Shown here in pieces: positions 51,795 through 64,000 of a DNA stretch of 64,000 bases. Numbering within the stretch: the first letter of the stretch is position 1; every line of letters begins with the position of its first letter. The stretch is from Aristolochia californica. Its lineage: Eukaryota > Streptophyta > Magnoliopsida > Piperales > Aristolochiaceae. A program made the translations under genes and the position numbers. The stretch covers positions 11,059,406-11,123,405 of the forward strand of contig JARWKL010000007.1 in assembly GCA_029961685.1 (NCBI GenBank). The letters run 5' to 3'. A model generated the notes under the pieces. The model did not search any database. It had not been told where the DNA came from and worked only from the letters and a program-made list of their open reading frames with translations.

Positions 51795-52437
51795 ATGTTT
51801 CAAGCATGCATATCCACATGTAAAACAAGTGCAGGATCAGCTAGAAATCTCTTTCTTATAAAATTCCAAGCTATCAGGGTTGAACTAGTTGAATTTCTCA
51901 AACTTGGATATCAAAACTTTTGTGTTCTTTTGTATTGTGTGAATACATTTTCCTCTTACATTTGTTGTTTTTCTAAATTTTTTGCATACATAAACTCTAA
52001 AATTTTCATTTTGTTGTGATATGTATGCCTTATCTTTTTTTATTACGAAAGATAAAGGCAAAAGTGAAGACTCATGTTCTGTTTTAAGGAAAAATTAAAC
52101 ATCTAAAATGGAAACGTACAAATGTAGAAAGCGATAATTCCAAAAAGTGTTTGTAACTTTTATATATCAGGTTTTGCAATCGTCGGGCAACAAAGGGGGA
52201 GCCGGTGGAATTTTTAGATGTGTGTTAACTCCCAATCCATCAGTTATTTCTTACAAAAATATAGCATGTTACGCATGATTGAACGATAAATCACTTTACA
52301 ATCATCTATGATTGTTAGGTCAGCTTTTTTGTAAATGGGCATAATAATGGCATGTTTTGCTCTGGTAAATATCCCACTACACCCAAACTTGAGAATTTAA
52401 TGATTATTTGGATCCGTCGGTCATTTGCATCTTTAAC

Positions 52438-52564
52438 AAGTTTCAAGCATGCATATCCACATTTAAAACATGTGCAGGCTTATTTGGCTTGGGTAAATAT
52501 GCCACCGCACCCAAACTTGAGAATTTAATGAGGTTTGGATTCGTAGGTCATCTGCATCTTTAAC
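52438..52564. repeat. Monomer remnant of 127 bp
   Basis: Two landmarks lie only 127 bp apart. After ACATGTGCAGG at about 52480 the sequence jumps to CTTATTTGGCTTGGG, which normally lies about 100 bp before a landmark. The two short copies differ at several positions (for example GATCCGTCGG against GATTCGTAGG), so this looks like two monomers joined after loss of about 543 bp rather than a fresh 127-bp duplication. Confidence 0.88.
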
Positions 52565-55194
52565 ATGTTTCAAGCATGCATATCCACTTTAAAAACATGT
52601 GGAGGATCAACTAGAAATCTCTTTCTCATAAAATTCCAAGTTATCAGAGTTCAACTAGAGGAAATTCCCCAACTTGGTATCAAAACTTTTGTGTTCCTTT
52701 GTGGTGTGTGAATAAATTTTCTTCTCTTACATTTTTTGTTGTTCTAAATTTTTTGCATACATAAACTCTAAAATTTTCATTTTGTTGTGATTTGTTTGCT
52801 TTATCATTTTTGTTTATGATAGATAAAGGGAAAAGTGAAAACTCAAGTTTTGATTTAAGGAAAAAGTATACATCTAAAATGGAAACGCACAAATGTGGCG
52901 AGAGATAATTCCAAAAAGCGTCTGTAACTTTTAGTGATTGTAAACTATTTGTAGTTTTTATATCTCAGGTTTTGCAATCCTCGGGAAAAAAAGGGGGAGG
53001 TGGGGGAAGTTTTAGCTGAGTGTTGACTCCAAATCCATAAGTCATTTCTTACAAAATATAACCTATTAAGCATGATTGACCGATAAATCACTTTCCAATC
53101 ATCTATGATTGTTAGGTTAGCTTTTCTGTAAATGGGCAAAATAATGACTTGTTTCGCTCGTGTAAATATCCCACCGCACCAAACCTTGAGAATTTAATGA
53201 GGTTTGGATCCATAGGTCATCTACATCTTTAACATGTTTCAAGCATGCATATCCATATTCAAAACATGTTCAGGATAAACTTAAAATCCCTTTCCTATTA
53301 AATTCCAAGCAATCAGGGTTGAACTAGTGGAATTTCCGAAACTTGGATATCAATACTTTTGTGTTCATTTGTGGTGTGTGAATAAATTTTCTACTCTTAA
53401 GTTCGTTGTATTTCTAAATTTTTGCATACATAAACTCTAAAATTTTTAATTTGTTGTGATATGTTTGCCTTATCGTTTTGTTTACGAGAGATAATGGGAA
53501 AAGTGAAAATTCAAGTTCTGATTTAAGGAAAAAGTATTCGTTTAAAATGGAAATGCACAAATGTAGAGAGAGATAATTCCTAAAAGTGTTTTTAACTTTT
53601 AGGGATTGTAAACTCTTTCTAGTTTTTAGATATCAGGTTTTGCAATCGTCAGAAAACTAAGGGGCAGGCAGGGGAATATTTACCTAAGTGTTGACTCCCA
53701 ATCGACAAGTCATTTCTTAAAAAAATATAGCCCGTTACGCATGATTGACCGATAAATCACTTTACAATCATCTAAGATTGTTACATCAGCATTTTTGTAA
53801 ATGATCTTGTTTGGCTCGGATAAATATCCCACCGCACCCAAACTTGAGAATTTAATGAGGTTTGGATCCGTAGGTCATTTGTATCTTTAACATGTTTCAA
53901 ACATGCATATCCACATTTAAAACATATGCAGGATCAACTAGAAATCTCTTTCTTATAATATTCCAAGCTATCAAGGTTGAACTAGTGGTATTTCCCAAAC
54001 TTAGATATCAAAACTTTTGTGTTCATTTGTGGTGTGTGAATAAATTTTCTTTGCTTACATTTGTTGTTGTTCGAAATTTTTTGCATACATAAACACAAAA
54101 GTTTCACTTTTTTATGATTTGTTTGCCTAATCTTTTTGGTTTCGAGAGATAAAGGGAAAAGTGAATACTCAAGGTTTGATTGAAGGAAAAAGTATAGATT
54201 TAAAATGGAAATGCCCTAATGTAAAGAGAGATAATTCAAAAAAGAGTCAATAAATTTGAGGGATTATATGTTCTTTCAAGTTTTTATATATCAGGTTCTG
54301 TAATCATCAGGAAACAAAGTGGGCGGTGGGGGAATTATTTTCTGAGTGTTGACTCCCAATCCATAACTCTTTTCTTACAAAAATATAGCCCGACACACTT
54401 GATTGACCAATAAATCACTTTACAATCATCAATGATTGTTAGGTCAACGTTTTTTTCAATGGGCAAAATAATGGATTGTTTGACTCGGGTAAATATCCCA
54501 CGCCAACCAAACTTGAGAATTTAATGAGGTTTGGATCCATAGGTCATCTGCATCTTTAACATGTTTCAAGCATGCATAGCCACATTTAAAACATGTGCAG
54601 GATCAGTAAGAAACCCGTTTCTTATAAAATTCCAAGCTATCAGGGTTGAACTAGTGGAATTTCCCAAACTTGGATATCAAAACTTTTGTGTTTAGGGAAT
54701 TAATTTTCTTTGCTTATATTTGTTGTTGTTCGAAACTTTTTGGATACATCAACTCTAAAATTTTCACTTTGTTGTGATTTGTTTCCCTTCTCTTTTTTGA
54801 CTACAAGAGAAAAAGGGAAAAGTGAAAACTCAAGTTTTGATTTAAGGAAAAAGTATACATCTAAAATGGAAATGAACAAATGTGGAGACAGATAATTCCA
54901 AAAATTGTCTATAACTTTTAGGGATTGTAAACTCTTTCTAGTTTTTTTATATCAGGTTTTGCAATCGTTAGGAAACAAAGGGGGAGGAGAGGGAATTTTT
55001 AGCTGAGTGTTGACTCCCAATCCATAAGTAATTTCTTACAAAAATATAGCCTGTTCCGCATGTTTGACCGATAAATCACTTTACAATCATCTATGATTGT
55101 TATGTCAGTTTTTTTGTTAATGAAAAAATTAATAGCTTGTTTGGCTCGGGTAAATATCCCACCGCACCCAAACTTGAGAATTTAATGAGGTTTG

Positions 55195-55240
55195 GATCCC
55201 TTGGTCATATGCATCTTTAACGTGTGCAGGATCAACTAGA
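55195..55240. repeat. Landmark deletion between short direct repeats
   Basis: TTTAACGTGTGCAGG replaces the usual segment from AACATGTTT to AAAACATGTGCAGG, a loss of about 32 bp. The ACATGT present at both ends of the missing piece suggests deletion between the arms of the inverted repeat. Confidence 0.8.
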
Positions 55241-58200
55241 AATCTCTTGCTTATAAAATTCCATGCTATCAGGGTTGAACTAGTGGAATTACCCAAACTT
55301 CGATATCAAAACTTTTGTGTTCTGTAGTGGTGTGTGAATAAATTTTCTTTGCTTACATTTGTTGTTGTTCTAAATTTTTTGCATACATAAACTCTATAAT
55401 TTTCATTTTGTTGTGATTTGTTTGCCTTAGCTTTTTTGTTTACGATAGATAAAGGGAAAAGTGAGAACTCAATTTTTGAATTAAGGAAAAAGTATACATC
55501 TAAAATGTAAATTCACAAATGTAGAAAGCGATAATTAAAAAAAGTTTCTTTAACTTTTTGGGATAGTAAACTCCTTCTAGTTTATATATATCAGGTTTTG
55601 CAATCCTCGGGAAACAAAGGAGGAGGGGAAGGAATTTTTAGTTGAGGGTTGACTCCCAATCCATAAGTCATTTCTTACAAAAAAATAGCTTGTTACGCTT
55701 GATTGACAGATAAATCACTTTACAATTATCTATGATTGTTAGGTCATCTTTTTTGTAAATGGGCAAAATAATGGCTTGTTAGGCTCAGGTAAATGTCCCA
55801 CCGCACCCAAACTTGAGAATTTATAGTGGTTTGGATCCGTAGGTCATCTGTATCTTTAACATGTTTCAAGCATGCATATCCACATTTTAGACATGTGCCG
55901 GATCAACTCTTTCTTATAAAATTCTAAACTATCAGGGTTGATCAAGTAGAATTTTCCAAACTTGGATATCAAAACTTGTGTTCATTTGTGGTGTGTGAAT
56001 AAATTATTTTTGCTTACATTTGTTGTTGTTCTAAATTTTTTGCATACAGAAACTCTAAAATTTTCATTTTGTTGTGATATGTTTTCCTTATCTTTTTTGT
56101 TTACGAGAGATATAAAGAAAAGTGAAAACACAAGTTTTGATTTAAGCAAAAAGTATACATCTAAAATGGAAATGCACAAATGTAGAGAGAAATAATACCA
56201 AAAAGAGTCTGTAACTTTTAGGGATTGTAAACTTTTTCTAGTTTTTATATATCAGGTTTTGCAATCGTCAAGAAACAAAGGGGGATGTGGGGGAAGTTTT
56301 AGCTGAGTCTTGGCACCCAATCATAAAGTCAATTCTTAAAAAAATATAGCCCGTTATGCACGATTGATCGATAAATCACTTTACAATCATCTGTGATTGT
56401 TAGGTCGGCTTTTTGGTTAATTGGCAAAATAATGGCTTGTTTGGCTCGGGTAAATATCCCACCACACCCTGACTTGAGAATTTAATGAGGTTTGGATCCA
56501 TAGGTCATCTACATCTTTAACATGTTACAAGCATGCATATCCACATTTAAGATATGTGAAGGATCAACAAGAAATCTCTTTCTTATAAAATTCCAAGCTC
56601 TAAGGGTTGAACTAGTCAAATTTCCCAAACCTGGATATCAAAACTTTTGTGGTCATTTGTGGTGTGTGAATAAATTTTCTTTGCTTACATTTGTTGTTGT
56701 TGTAAATTTTTTGCATACATAAACTCTAAAATTTTCATTTTGTTGTGAATTGTTTACCTTATCTTTTTTGTTTACGAGTGATAAAGGGAAAAGTGAAAAC
56801 TCAAGTTTTGATTTAAGGAAAAAGTATACATCTAAAATGGAAATCCGCAAATGCAGAGAGAGATAATTCAAAAAAGTGTCTGTATCTTATAGGGATTGTA
56901 AACTCTTTCCTTTTTTTATATAGTAGGTTTTCCCATCGTCGGTAAACAAAGGGGGAGGCGGGGGAATTTTTAGTTGAGTGTTGACTTCCAATCCATAAGT
57001 CATTTCTTACAAAAATATAGCCAGTTACGTATGATTGACCAATAAATCACTTTACAATTATCTATGATTGTGAGGTCAGCTTTTTTTGTAAATGGGAAAA
57101 ATAATGGCTTGTTTGGGTCGGGTAAATATCCCACCGCACCCAAACTTTAGAATTTAATGCGTTTTGGATCTGTAGGTCATCAGCATCTTTAACATGTTTC
57201 AATCATGCATATCCACATTTAAAACATGAGCAGGATCAACTAGTAATCTTTTTCTAAGAAAATTCCATGCTATCGGGGTTGAACTAGTGGAATTTCCCAA
57301 ACTTGGATATCAAAGCTTTTGTGTTCATTTTTGGTGTGTGACTACTTATTTTACGCTTACATTTGTTGTTGTCATAAATTTTTTGCATAGATAAACTCTA
57401 AAATTTTCATTTTGTTGTGATCTGTTTGTCTTATCTTTTTTGTTTACGAGAGATACGGGGAAAAGTGAAAACTCAACTTTTGATTTAAGGAAAAAGTTTA
57501 CATCTACAATGGAAATGCACAAATGTAGAGAGAGATAATTCCTAAAGTGTTTGTAACTTTTAAGGATTGCAAGTTCTTTCTAGTTTTTATATATCAAGTT
57601 TTGTAATCATCGGGAAACAAAGGGGGAGGCAAGGGAATTTTTATCTGAGTGTTGACTCCCAATCTATCAGTCATTTCTTACGAAAATGTAGCCCATTACG
57701 CATGATTGACCGATAAATCACTTTAAAATAATTTATGATTGTCCAGTCAGCATTTTTGTAAGTGGGCAAAATAATGGCTTGTTTGGCTCGGGTAAATATC
57801 CCACTGCACCCAAACTTGAGAATTTAATGTGGTTTGGATTAATAGGTCATCTGCATCTTTAACATGTTTCAAGCATGCATATTCACATTAAAAATATGTG
57901 CAGGATCAACTAGAAATCTCTTTCTTATAAAATTCCACGTAATCAGGGTTGACCTAGGGGAATTTCGCAAACTTGGATATCAAAACTTTTTTGTTCATTT
58001 GTGGTGTTTGAATAAATTTTCTTCTCTTACATTTTTTGTTGTTCTAATTTTTTTGCATGCTTTAACTTTAAAATTTTCCTTTTGTTGTGAAATGTTGGCC
58101 TTATCTTTTTCATTTACGATAGATAAAGGGAAAAGTGAAAACTCAAGTTTTGATTTAAGGAAAAAGTATACATCTAAAATGGAAACGCACAAATGTAGAG

Positions 58201-59204
58201 AGAGAAAATTCCAAAAGGTGTTTGTAACTTTTAGGGAATTGTAAACTCTTTCTAGTTTTTCTATATCTAGAATTGCAATTGTCGAGAAACAAATAGGGAG
58301 GCGGGGGAATTTTTAGCTGAGTGTTGACTCCCAATCCATAAGTCATTTCTTAAAAAATTATAGCCTATTCAACATGATTGGCCGATAAATTACTTTACAA
58401 TCATCTATGATTGTTAGATCAGCTTTTTAGTAAATGGGAAAAATAATGGCTTGTTTCGCTCGTGTAAATATCCCACCGCTGCCAACCTTGGCAATTTATT
58501 GAGGTTTGGATCCGTAGGTCATCTGCATCTTTCACATGTTTCAAGCATGCATATCCACATTAAAAACATGTTCAGGATCAACTAGAAAGTTTTTTCTTAT
58601 AATATTCCAATCAATCAGGGTTGAACTAGTGGAATTTCCCAAACTTGGATATCAATACTTTTGTGTTCATTTGTGGTGTGTGAATAATTTTTCTTTGCTT
58701 ACATTTGTTATGGTTCTAAATTTTTGCATACATAAACTATAAAATTTTTATTTTGTTGTAATCTGTTTGCCTTATCTTTTTTGTTTACGAGAGATGAAGG
58801 AAAAGTGAAAACTCAAGTTTTGATTTAAGGAAAAATTATTCATTTAAAATGGAAATGCACAAATGAAGAGAGAGATCATTCCAAAAAGTGTTTGTAACTT
58901 TTAGTGATTGTAAACTCTTTCAAGTTCTTATATTGCAGGTTTTGCAATCGTCGGGAAACAATGGGCGTGGCGGGGGAAATTTTACTTGAGTGTTGACTCC
59001 CAATCCATAAGTGATTTCTTACAAAAATAAAGCCCGTTACACATGATTGATCGATAAATCACTTTACAATCATCTAAGATTGTTAGGTCAGCTTTTTTGT
59101 AAATGGGCAAAATAATGGCTTGTTTTGCTCGGGTAAATATCCCACTGCACCCAAACTTGAGAATTTAATGAGGTTTGAATCTGTAGGTCATCTGCATCTT
59201 AAGC

Positions 59205-60440
59205 ATGTTTCAAACATACATATCCACATTTAAAACATGTGCAAGAGCAACTAGAAATCTCTTACTTATAGAATTCCAAGCTATCACAGATGAACCTGTT
59301 GAATTTCCCAAACTTGGATATCAAAAATTTTGTGTTCATTTGTGGTTTGTGAATAAACTTTCTTCTCTTACATTTGTTGTAGTTCTAAATTTTTGGCATA
59401 CATAAACTCTAAAATTTTCATTTAGTTTTGATATGTTTGCCTTATCTTTTATGTTTACAAGAGATAAAGGGAAAAGTGAAAACTCAAGTTTTGAATTAAG
59501 GAAAAAGTATACATCTAAAATGGAAACACACAAATGAAGAGAGTTATAATTCCAAAAAGTGTCTGTAACTTTTAGGGATTTTAAACTCTTTCTTTTTTTT
59601 ATATATCAGATTTTGCAATCGTCAGGAAACAAAGGGGGAGCCGGGGGAATTTTTATCTGAGTGTCGTCACCCAATCATAAGTCATTTCTTAGAAAAATAT
59701 AGCCCATTACGCATGATTGACTGATAAATTACATTACAAGTATCTATGATTGTGAGGCCAGCTTTGTTGTAAATGAGCAAAATAATGGCTTGTTTGGCTC
59801 AGGTAAATATCCCACTGCATCCAAACTTGAGAATCAAAAAATTTTCCCAAAAAACTTGAACTTGTGGAATTTCCCAAACTTTGATATCAAAATTTTTTTG
59901 TTCATTTCTAGTGAGTGAATAAATTTTCTTTGCTTACATTTGTTGTGTTTGTAATTTTTTTGCATACATCAACTCTAATTTTTTTATTTTGTTGTGATTT
60001 GTTTGCCTAATCTTTTTTGTTTTTGAGAGGCAAAGGGAAAAGTGAAAACTCAAGTTATGATCGAAGGAAAAGGTATACATCTAAAATGAAATTGAACAAA
60101 TGTAGAGAGATTTAATTCAAAAGAGAGTTTGTAAGTTTTAGGGATTGTAAGTTCTTTCTAGTTTTTATATATCAGGTTATGCAATCGATGCGAAACAAAG
60201 GGGGAGGTTGGGGAATTTTTATCTGAGTGTTGACTCCCAATCCATAAGTCTTTTCTTACAAAAAATAGCCCGTTACTCATGATTGAACGATAAATCACTT
60301 TACAATCATCAATGATTGTTAGGTCAGCTTTTTGGTAAATGGGCAAAATAATGGCTTGTTTGGCTCGGGTAAATAGCCCACTGTTCCCAAATTTGAGAAT
60401 TTAATGAGGTTTGGATCCGTAGGTCATCTGCATCTTTAAC
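59205..60440. repeat. Two monomers with a ~100-bp loss and filler at 59.83 kb
   Basis: The distance is 1236 bp where about 1340 is expected. At 59832-59860 GAGAATC is followed by an A/T-rich filler, then AACTTGTGGAATTTCCC. The landmark and its flanks are missing. The filler does not align to the usual monomer order. Confidence 0.8.
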
Positions 60441-61755
60441 ATGTTTCAAGCATGCATATCCACATTTAAAACATGTGCAAGATCAACTAGAAATCTCTTT
60501 CTTGTAAAATTACAAGCTATCAGGGTTGAACTAGTGGAATTCCCAAACTTGGATACTAAAACTTTTGTGTTCATTTGTAGTGTGTGAATAAATTTTTTTC
60601 TCTTTCATTTGTTGTTGTTTTAAATTTTTTGCATACATAAACTCTAAAATTTTCATTTTGTTGTTATCTGTTTGCCTTATCTTTTTTGTTTACCAGAGAT
60701 AAAGAGAAAAGTGAAAACTCATGTTTTGATTTAAGGAAAAAGTATACATCTAAAATGGAAACGCACAAATGTAGAGAGTGATAATTCCAAAAAGTGTCTG
60801 TAACTTTTAGCCATTGTAAGCTCTTTCTAGTTTTTATATATCAGGTTTTGCAATCATCGGGAAACAAAGGGGGAGCGAGGAATTTTTTAGCTGAGTGTTG
60901 ACTCCCAATCCATAAGTCATTTCTAAAAAAAATATTGCCCGTTACGCATGATTGATCGATAAATCACTTTCCAATCTTCTATGATTTTTAGGTTAGCTTT
61001 TTGTAAATGGTAAAATAATGGCTTGTTTGGCTCGGGTAAATATCCCACCGCACCCAAACACTAGAATTTAATGAGGTTTGGATCTGTAGGCCATCTGCAT
61101 CTTTAACATCTTTCATGCTTGCATATCCACATTTAAAACAAGAGCAGGATCAACTAGAAATCTCTTTCTCATAAAATTCCAAGCTATCAGGATTGAACTA
61201 GTGGAATTTTCCAAACTTGGATATCAAAAGTTTTGTGTTCATTTTTGGTGTGTGAATAAATTTTCTTTGCTTACATTTGTTGTTGTTCAAAATTTTTTGC
61301 AATCATAAACTCTAAAATTTTCATTTTGTTGTGATCTATTTGCCTTATATTTTTTGCATATGAGAGATAAAGGGAAAAGTGAAAACTCAAGTTTTGATTT
61401 AAGGAAAAAGTATACATATAAAATTGAACAACACAAATGTAGAGAGAGATAATTCCAAAAACTCAATCTAGTTTATATATATATATCAGGTTTTGCAATC
61501 GTCTGGAAATAAAGGGTAATGCGATGGAATTTTTAGCTAAGTGTTCACCCCATATCCAGTAGCCATTTCTTACAAAAATATAGCCCATTACGCATGATTG
61601 ACTGATAAATCACTTTACAATCATCTATGATTGTTAGATCTACTTTTTTGTAAATGGGAAAAATAATAGCTTGTTCGGCTCGGGTAAATATCCCACCGCA
61701 CCCAAACTTGAGAATTTAATGAGGTTTGGATCTGTAGGTCATCTGCATATTTAAC

Positions 61756-62324
61756 ATGTTTCAAGCATGCATTTCCACATTAAAAACATGTTCAGGATCC
61801 ACAAGAAATCTTTTTCTCATAAAATTCCAAGCTATCCACATTAAAAACATACATAAACTCTAAAATTTTCATTTTGTTGTGATCTGTTTGCCTTATCTTT
61901 TTTGTTTACGACAGAGAAAGGGAAACGTGAAAACTCAAATTTTGATTTAAGAAAAAGTATACATTTAAAATGGAAATGCACAAATTTAAAGAGAGATAAT
62001 TCCAAAAAGTGTCTAGAACTTTAAGGGATTATAAACTCTTTCTAGTTTTTATATATCGGGTTTTGCAATTGTCGGGAAACAAAGGGGGAGGCGTGGGAAT
62101 TTTTAGCTGAGTGTTGACTCCCAATCCATAAGTCATTTCTTACAAAAATATAACCCATTACGCACGATTGACCGATAAATCACTTCACAGTGATCTATGA
62201 TTGTTAGGTCAGTTTTTTTGTAAATGGGTAAAATAATGGCTTGTTTGGCTCAAGTAAATATTCCACAGCACTAAACTTGAGAAATTAATGAGGTTTGGAT
62301 CCGTAGGTCATCTGCATCTTTAAC
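61756..62324. repeat. Truncated monomer (569 bp) with a templated insertion
   Basis: About 100 bp is missing between AAGCTATC and CATACATAAACTC. The 16-base string TCCACATTAAAAACAT sits at the junction (61835-61850) and is identical to a string 61 bp upstream in the same monomer (61774-61789). Confidence 0.85.
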
Positions 62325-63060
62325 ATGTTTCTAGCATGCATTTCCACATTGGAAACATTTGCATGATCAACTGGAAATCTCTTTCTTATAAAATTCTATG
62401 CTATCAGGGTTGAACTAGTGGAATTTCCCAATTTTGGATATCAAAACTTTTGTGTTTATTTTTGGTGTGTGAATAAATTTACTTTTCTTACATTTGTTGT
62501 TGTTCTAAATTTTTTGCATACATAAACTCTAAAATTTTCATTTTGTTGTGATCTATTTGCCTTATCTTTTTTGTTTACACCAGAGAAAAGGAAATGTGAA
62601 AACTGAAGTTTTGATTTAAGAAAAAGTATACATCTTAAATGGAAATGCACAAATGTAAAGAGAGATAATTCCAAAAAGTGTCTATAACATTAAACAATTA
62701 TAAACTCTCTCTAGTTTTTATATATCAGGTTTTGCAATCGTCGAGAACAAAGGGGGAGCCGTGGGAATTTTTAGTTGAGTGTTGACTCCCAATCCATAAG
62801 TCATTTGTTATAAAAATATAGGCCGTTACGCATGATTGACCGATAAATCAGCTTAAAATCATCTAAGATTGATAGATTACCTTTTTTGTAAATGAATAAT
62901 GGCTTGTTTGGTTTGGGTAAAAATTCCATTGCACCCAAACTTGAGAATTTAATGAGGTTTGGATCCGTAGGTCATCTGCATATTTTACATGTTTCAAACA
63001 TGCATATCCACATTTAAAACATGTGCATGATCAACTAGAAATCTCTTTCATATAAAATTC

Positions 63061-63111
63061 CAAGCTATCAGGGTTGAACTATATAAACCTCCAAGCTATA
63101 AGGGTTGAACT
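63061..63111. repeat. 31-bp local duplication in a monomer
   Basis: CAAGCTATCAGGGTTGAACT (63061) is repeated as CAAGCTATAAGGGTTGAACT (63092), separated by ATATAAACCTC. This makes the monomer 700 bp, the longest in the window. Confidence 0.85.
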
Positions 63112-64000
63112 TGTGGAATTTCCCAACTTGGATATCAAAACTTTTGTGTTCATTTGTGGTTTGTAAATAAATTTTCTTTGCTTGCATTTGTTGTTGTTCT
63201 AAATGTTTTGCATACATAAATTCTATAATTTGCATTTTGTTGTGATCTGTTTGCATTATCTTTTTTGTTTAAGAGAGATAAAGGGAAAAGTGAAAACTCA
63301 AGTTTTGACTTAAGGAAAAACTATACATCTACAATGGAAACGCACAAATGTAAAGAGAGATAATTCCAAAATGTGTCTGTAACTTGTAGGGATTCTAAAC
63401 TCTTTCTTGTTTTTATATATCAGGTTTTGCAATTGTCGGGAAGCAAAGGAGGAGGCGGGGGAATTTTTAGCTGCGTGTGACTCCCAATCCATAAGTCATT
63501 TCTTAAAAAAATATAGCCCATTACACATGATTGCCCGATGAATCAATTTACAATCATCTATGATTGTTAGGGCATGTTTTTTGTAAATGGGCAAAATAAT
63601 GTCTTGTTTGGCTCAGGTGAATTTCCCACTGCTCCAAAACATTAGAATTTAGTGAGTTTTTTATGCCTAGGTCATCTGCATCTTGAACATGTTTGAAACA
63701 TGCATATCCACATTTAAAACTTGCGCAAGATCAACTAGAAATATCTTTCTTATAAAATTCCATGCTATCTGGGTTGAACTTGAGGAATTTTCCAAACTTG
63801 GATATCAAAAATTTTGTGTTCATTTATTGTGTGTGAATAAAATTTTTTTGCTTACATTTGTTGTTGTTCTAAATGTTTACATACAGAAACTCTAAAATTT
63901 TCATTTAGTTGTGATCTGTTCACCTTATCTTTTTTGTTTACAAGAGATAAAGGGAAAAGTGAAAACTCAAGTTTTCATTTAAGGAAAAAGTATACATCTA

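Larger units (their letters stand above)
49000..59000. repeat. Dispersed monomer subfamily (49.2, 53.2, 58.5 kb)
   Basis: Monomers at 49237, 53234 and 58536 share TTGTTTCGCTCGTGTAAATA upstream of the landmark, CAATCAGGGTTGAAC, GATATCAATACTTTTG, and an ATTC(A/G)TTTAAAATGG variant downstream. Monomers 49906 and 59205 share AGCAACTAGAAATCTC with TTATAGAATTCCAAG. The offsets are multi-monomer but irregular, because intervening units are truncated. Confidence 0.7.
39031..64000. repeat. Right block of the same ~670-bp satellite array
   Basis: The same satellite resumes directly after the retrotransposon and runs off the window end in the same orientation. Landmark positions: 39261, 39931, 40591, 41250, 41877, 42549, 43218, 43889, 44560, 45230, 45902, 46572, 47242, 47913, 48573, 49237, 49906, 50575, 51211, 51795, 52438, 52565, 53234, 53892, 54561, 55222, 55861, 56522, 57194, 57864, 58536, 59205, one lost near 59.83 kb, 60441, 61108, 61756, 62325, 62989, 63689. 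Removing the insertion and one 5-bp target copy leaves 674 bp between landmarks 34280 and 39261, so the two blocks were one array. Many spacings are normal, but 627, 636, 584, 643, 127, 639, 648 and 569 bp occur, mostly beyond 50 kb. Confidence 0.97.

Noticed and set aside
63069..63100. ATATAAACC near 63081 as a TATA box
   Set aside because: It is the spacer of a local duplication within one satellite monomer, with no gene downstream.

Overview
The window is plant nuclear heterochromatin. Almost all of it is one AT-rich tandem satellite with a monomer of about 670 bp. Using the landmark AACATGTTTCAAGCATGC (position of its ATG), I find about 91 copies in head-to-tail order, most spaced 665-674 bp. 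The array fills 1-34728, is split once, and resumes from 39031 to the window end with the monomer phase unchanged. Both window edges lie inside the array, so its full length is unknown. The many short open frames on both strands recur once per monomer and are shadows of the repeat, not genes. I see no intact gene, tRNA, rRNA, CRISPR or bacterial-type feature.

The interruption (34729-39030, about 4.3 kb) is a non-autonomous LTR retrotransposon on the minus strand. It has two diverged LTRs (38650-39030 is the 5' LTR in element sense, 34729-35148 the 3' LTR), TGTTA/TAACA termini, a primer-binding site matching plant initiator tRNA-Met (38636-38647), a G-rich polypurine tract (35149-35160) and a perfect 5-bp target duplication GGGAA. 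Only a last trace of pol may remain (LEDKLVF just before the polypurine tract), which with the tract suggests Ty3/gypsy ancestry. I recognise no gag, protease, reverse transcriptase or RNase H.

The 3.5-kb interior instead holds pieces that look like captured host genes, in the same sense as the element. One is a middle-domain fragment of an ER-type Hsp90 (endoplasmin/GRP94, the plant SHEPHERD/HSP90.7 class) at about 36690-37010. The other is a central plus EGF-repeat fragment of a vacuolar sorting receptor (VSR/BP-80) at about 35600-36230. Both are broken by frameshifts or stops. The VSR fragment reads through about 210 codons without an evident intron. VSRs are specific to green plants, which supports a plant host. 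Further interior stretches are unidentified; one (about 37741-38250) looks coding-like on the opposite strand.

Within the satellite, diagnostic variants recur at fixed offsets, showing higher-order structure: a 5-monomer duplication (about 5.9-12.3 kb), a 6-7-monomer duplication (about 14.2-22.9 kb), 2- and 4-monomer repeats (about 41.3-47.9 kb), and a dispersed subfamily at 49.2, 53.2 and 58.5 kb. Truncated monomers are concentrated at 50-62 kb. Each typical monomer carries three short dyad symmetries and a G-rich tract. The retroelement inserted at the edge of one such G-rich tract.
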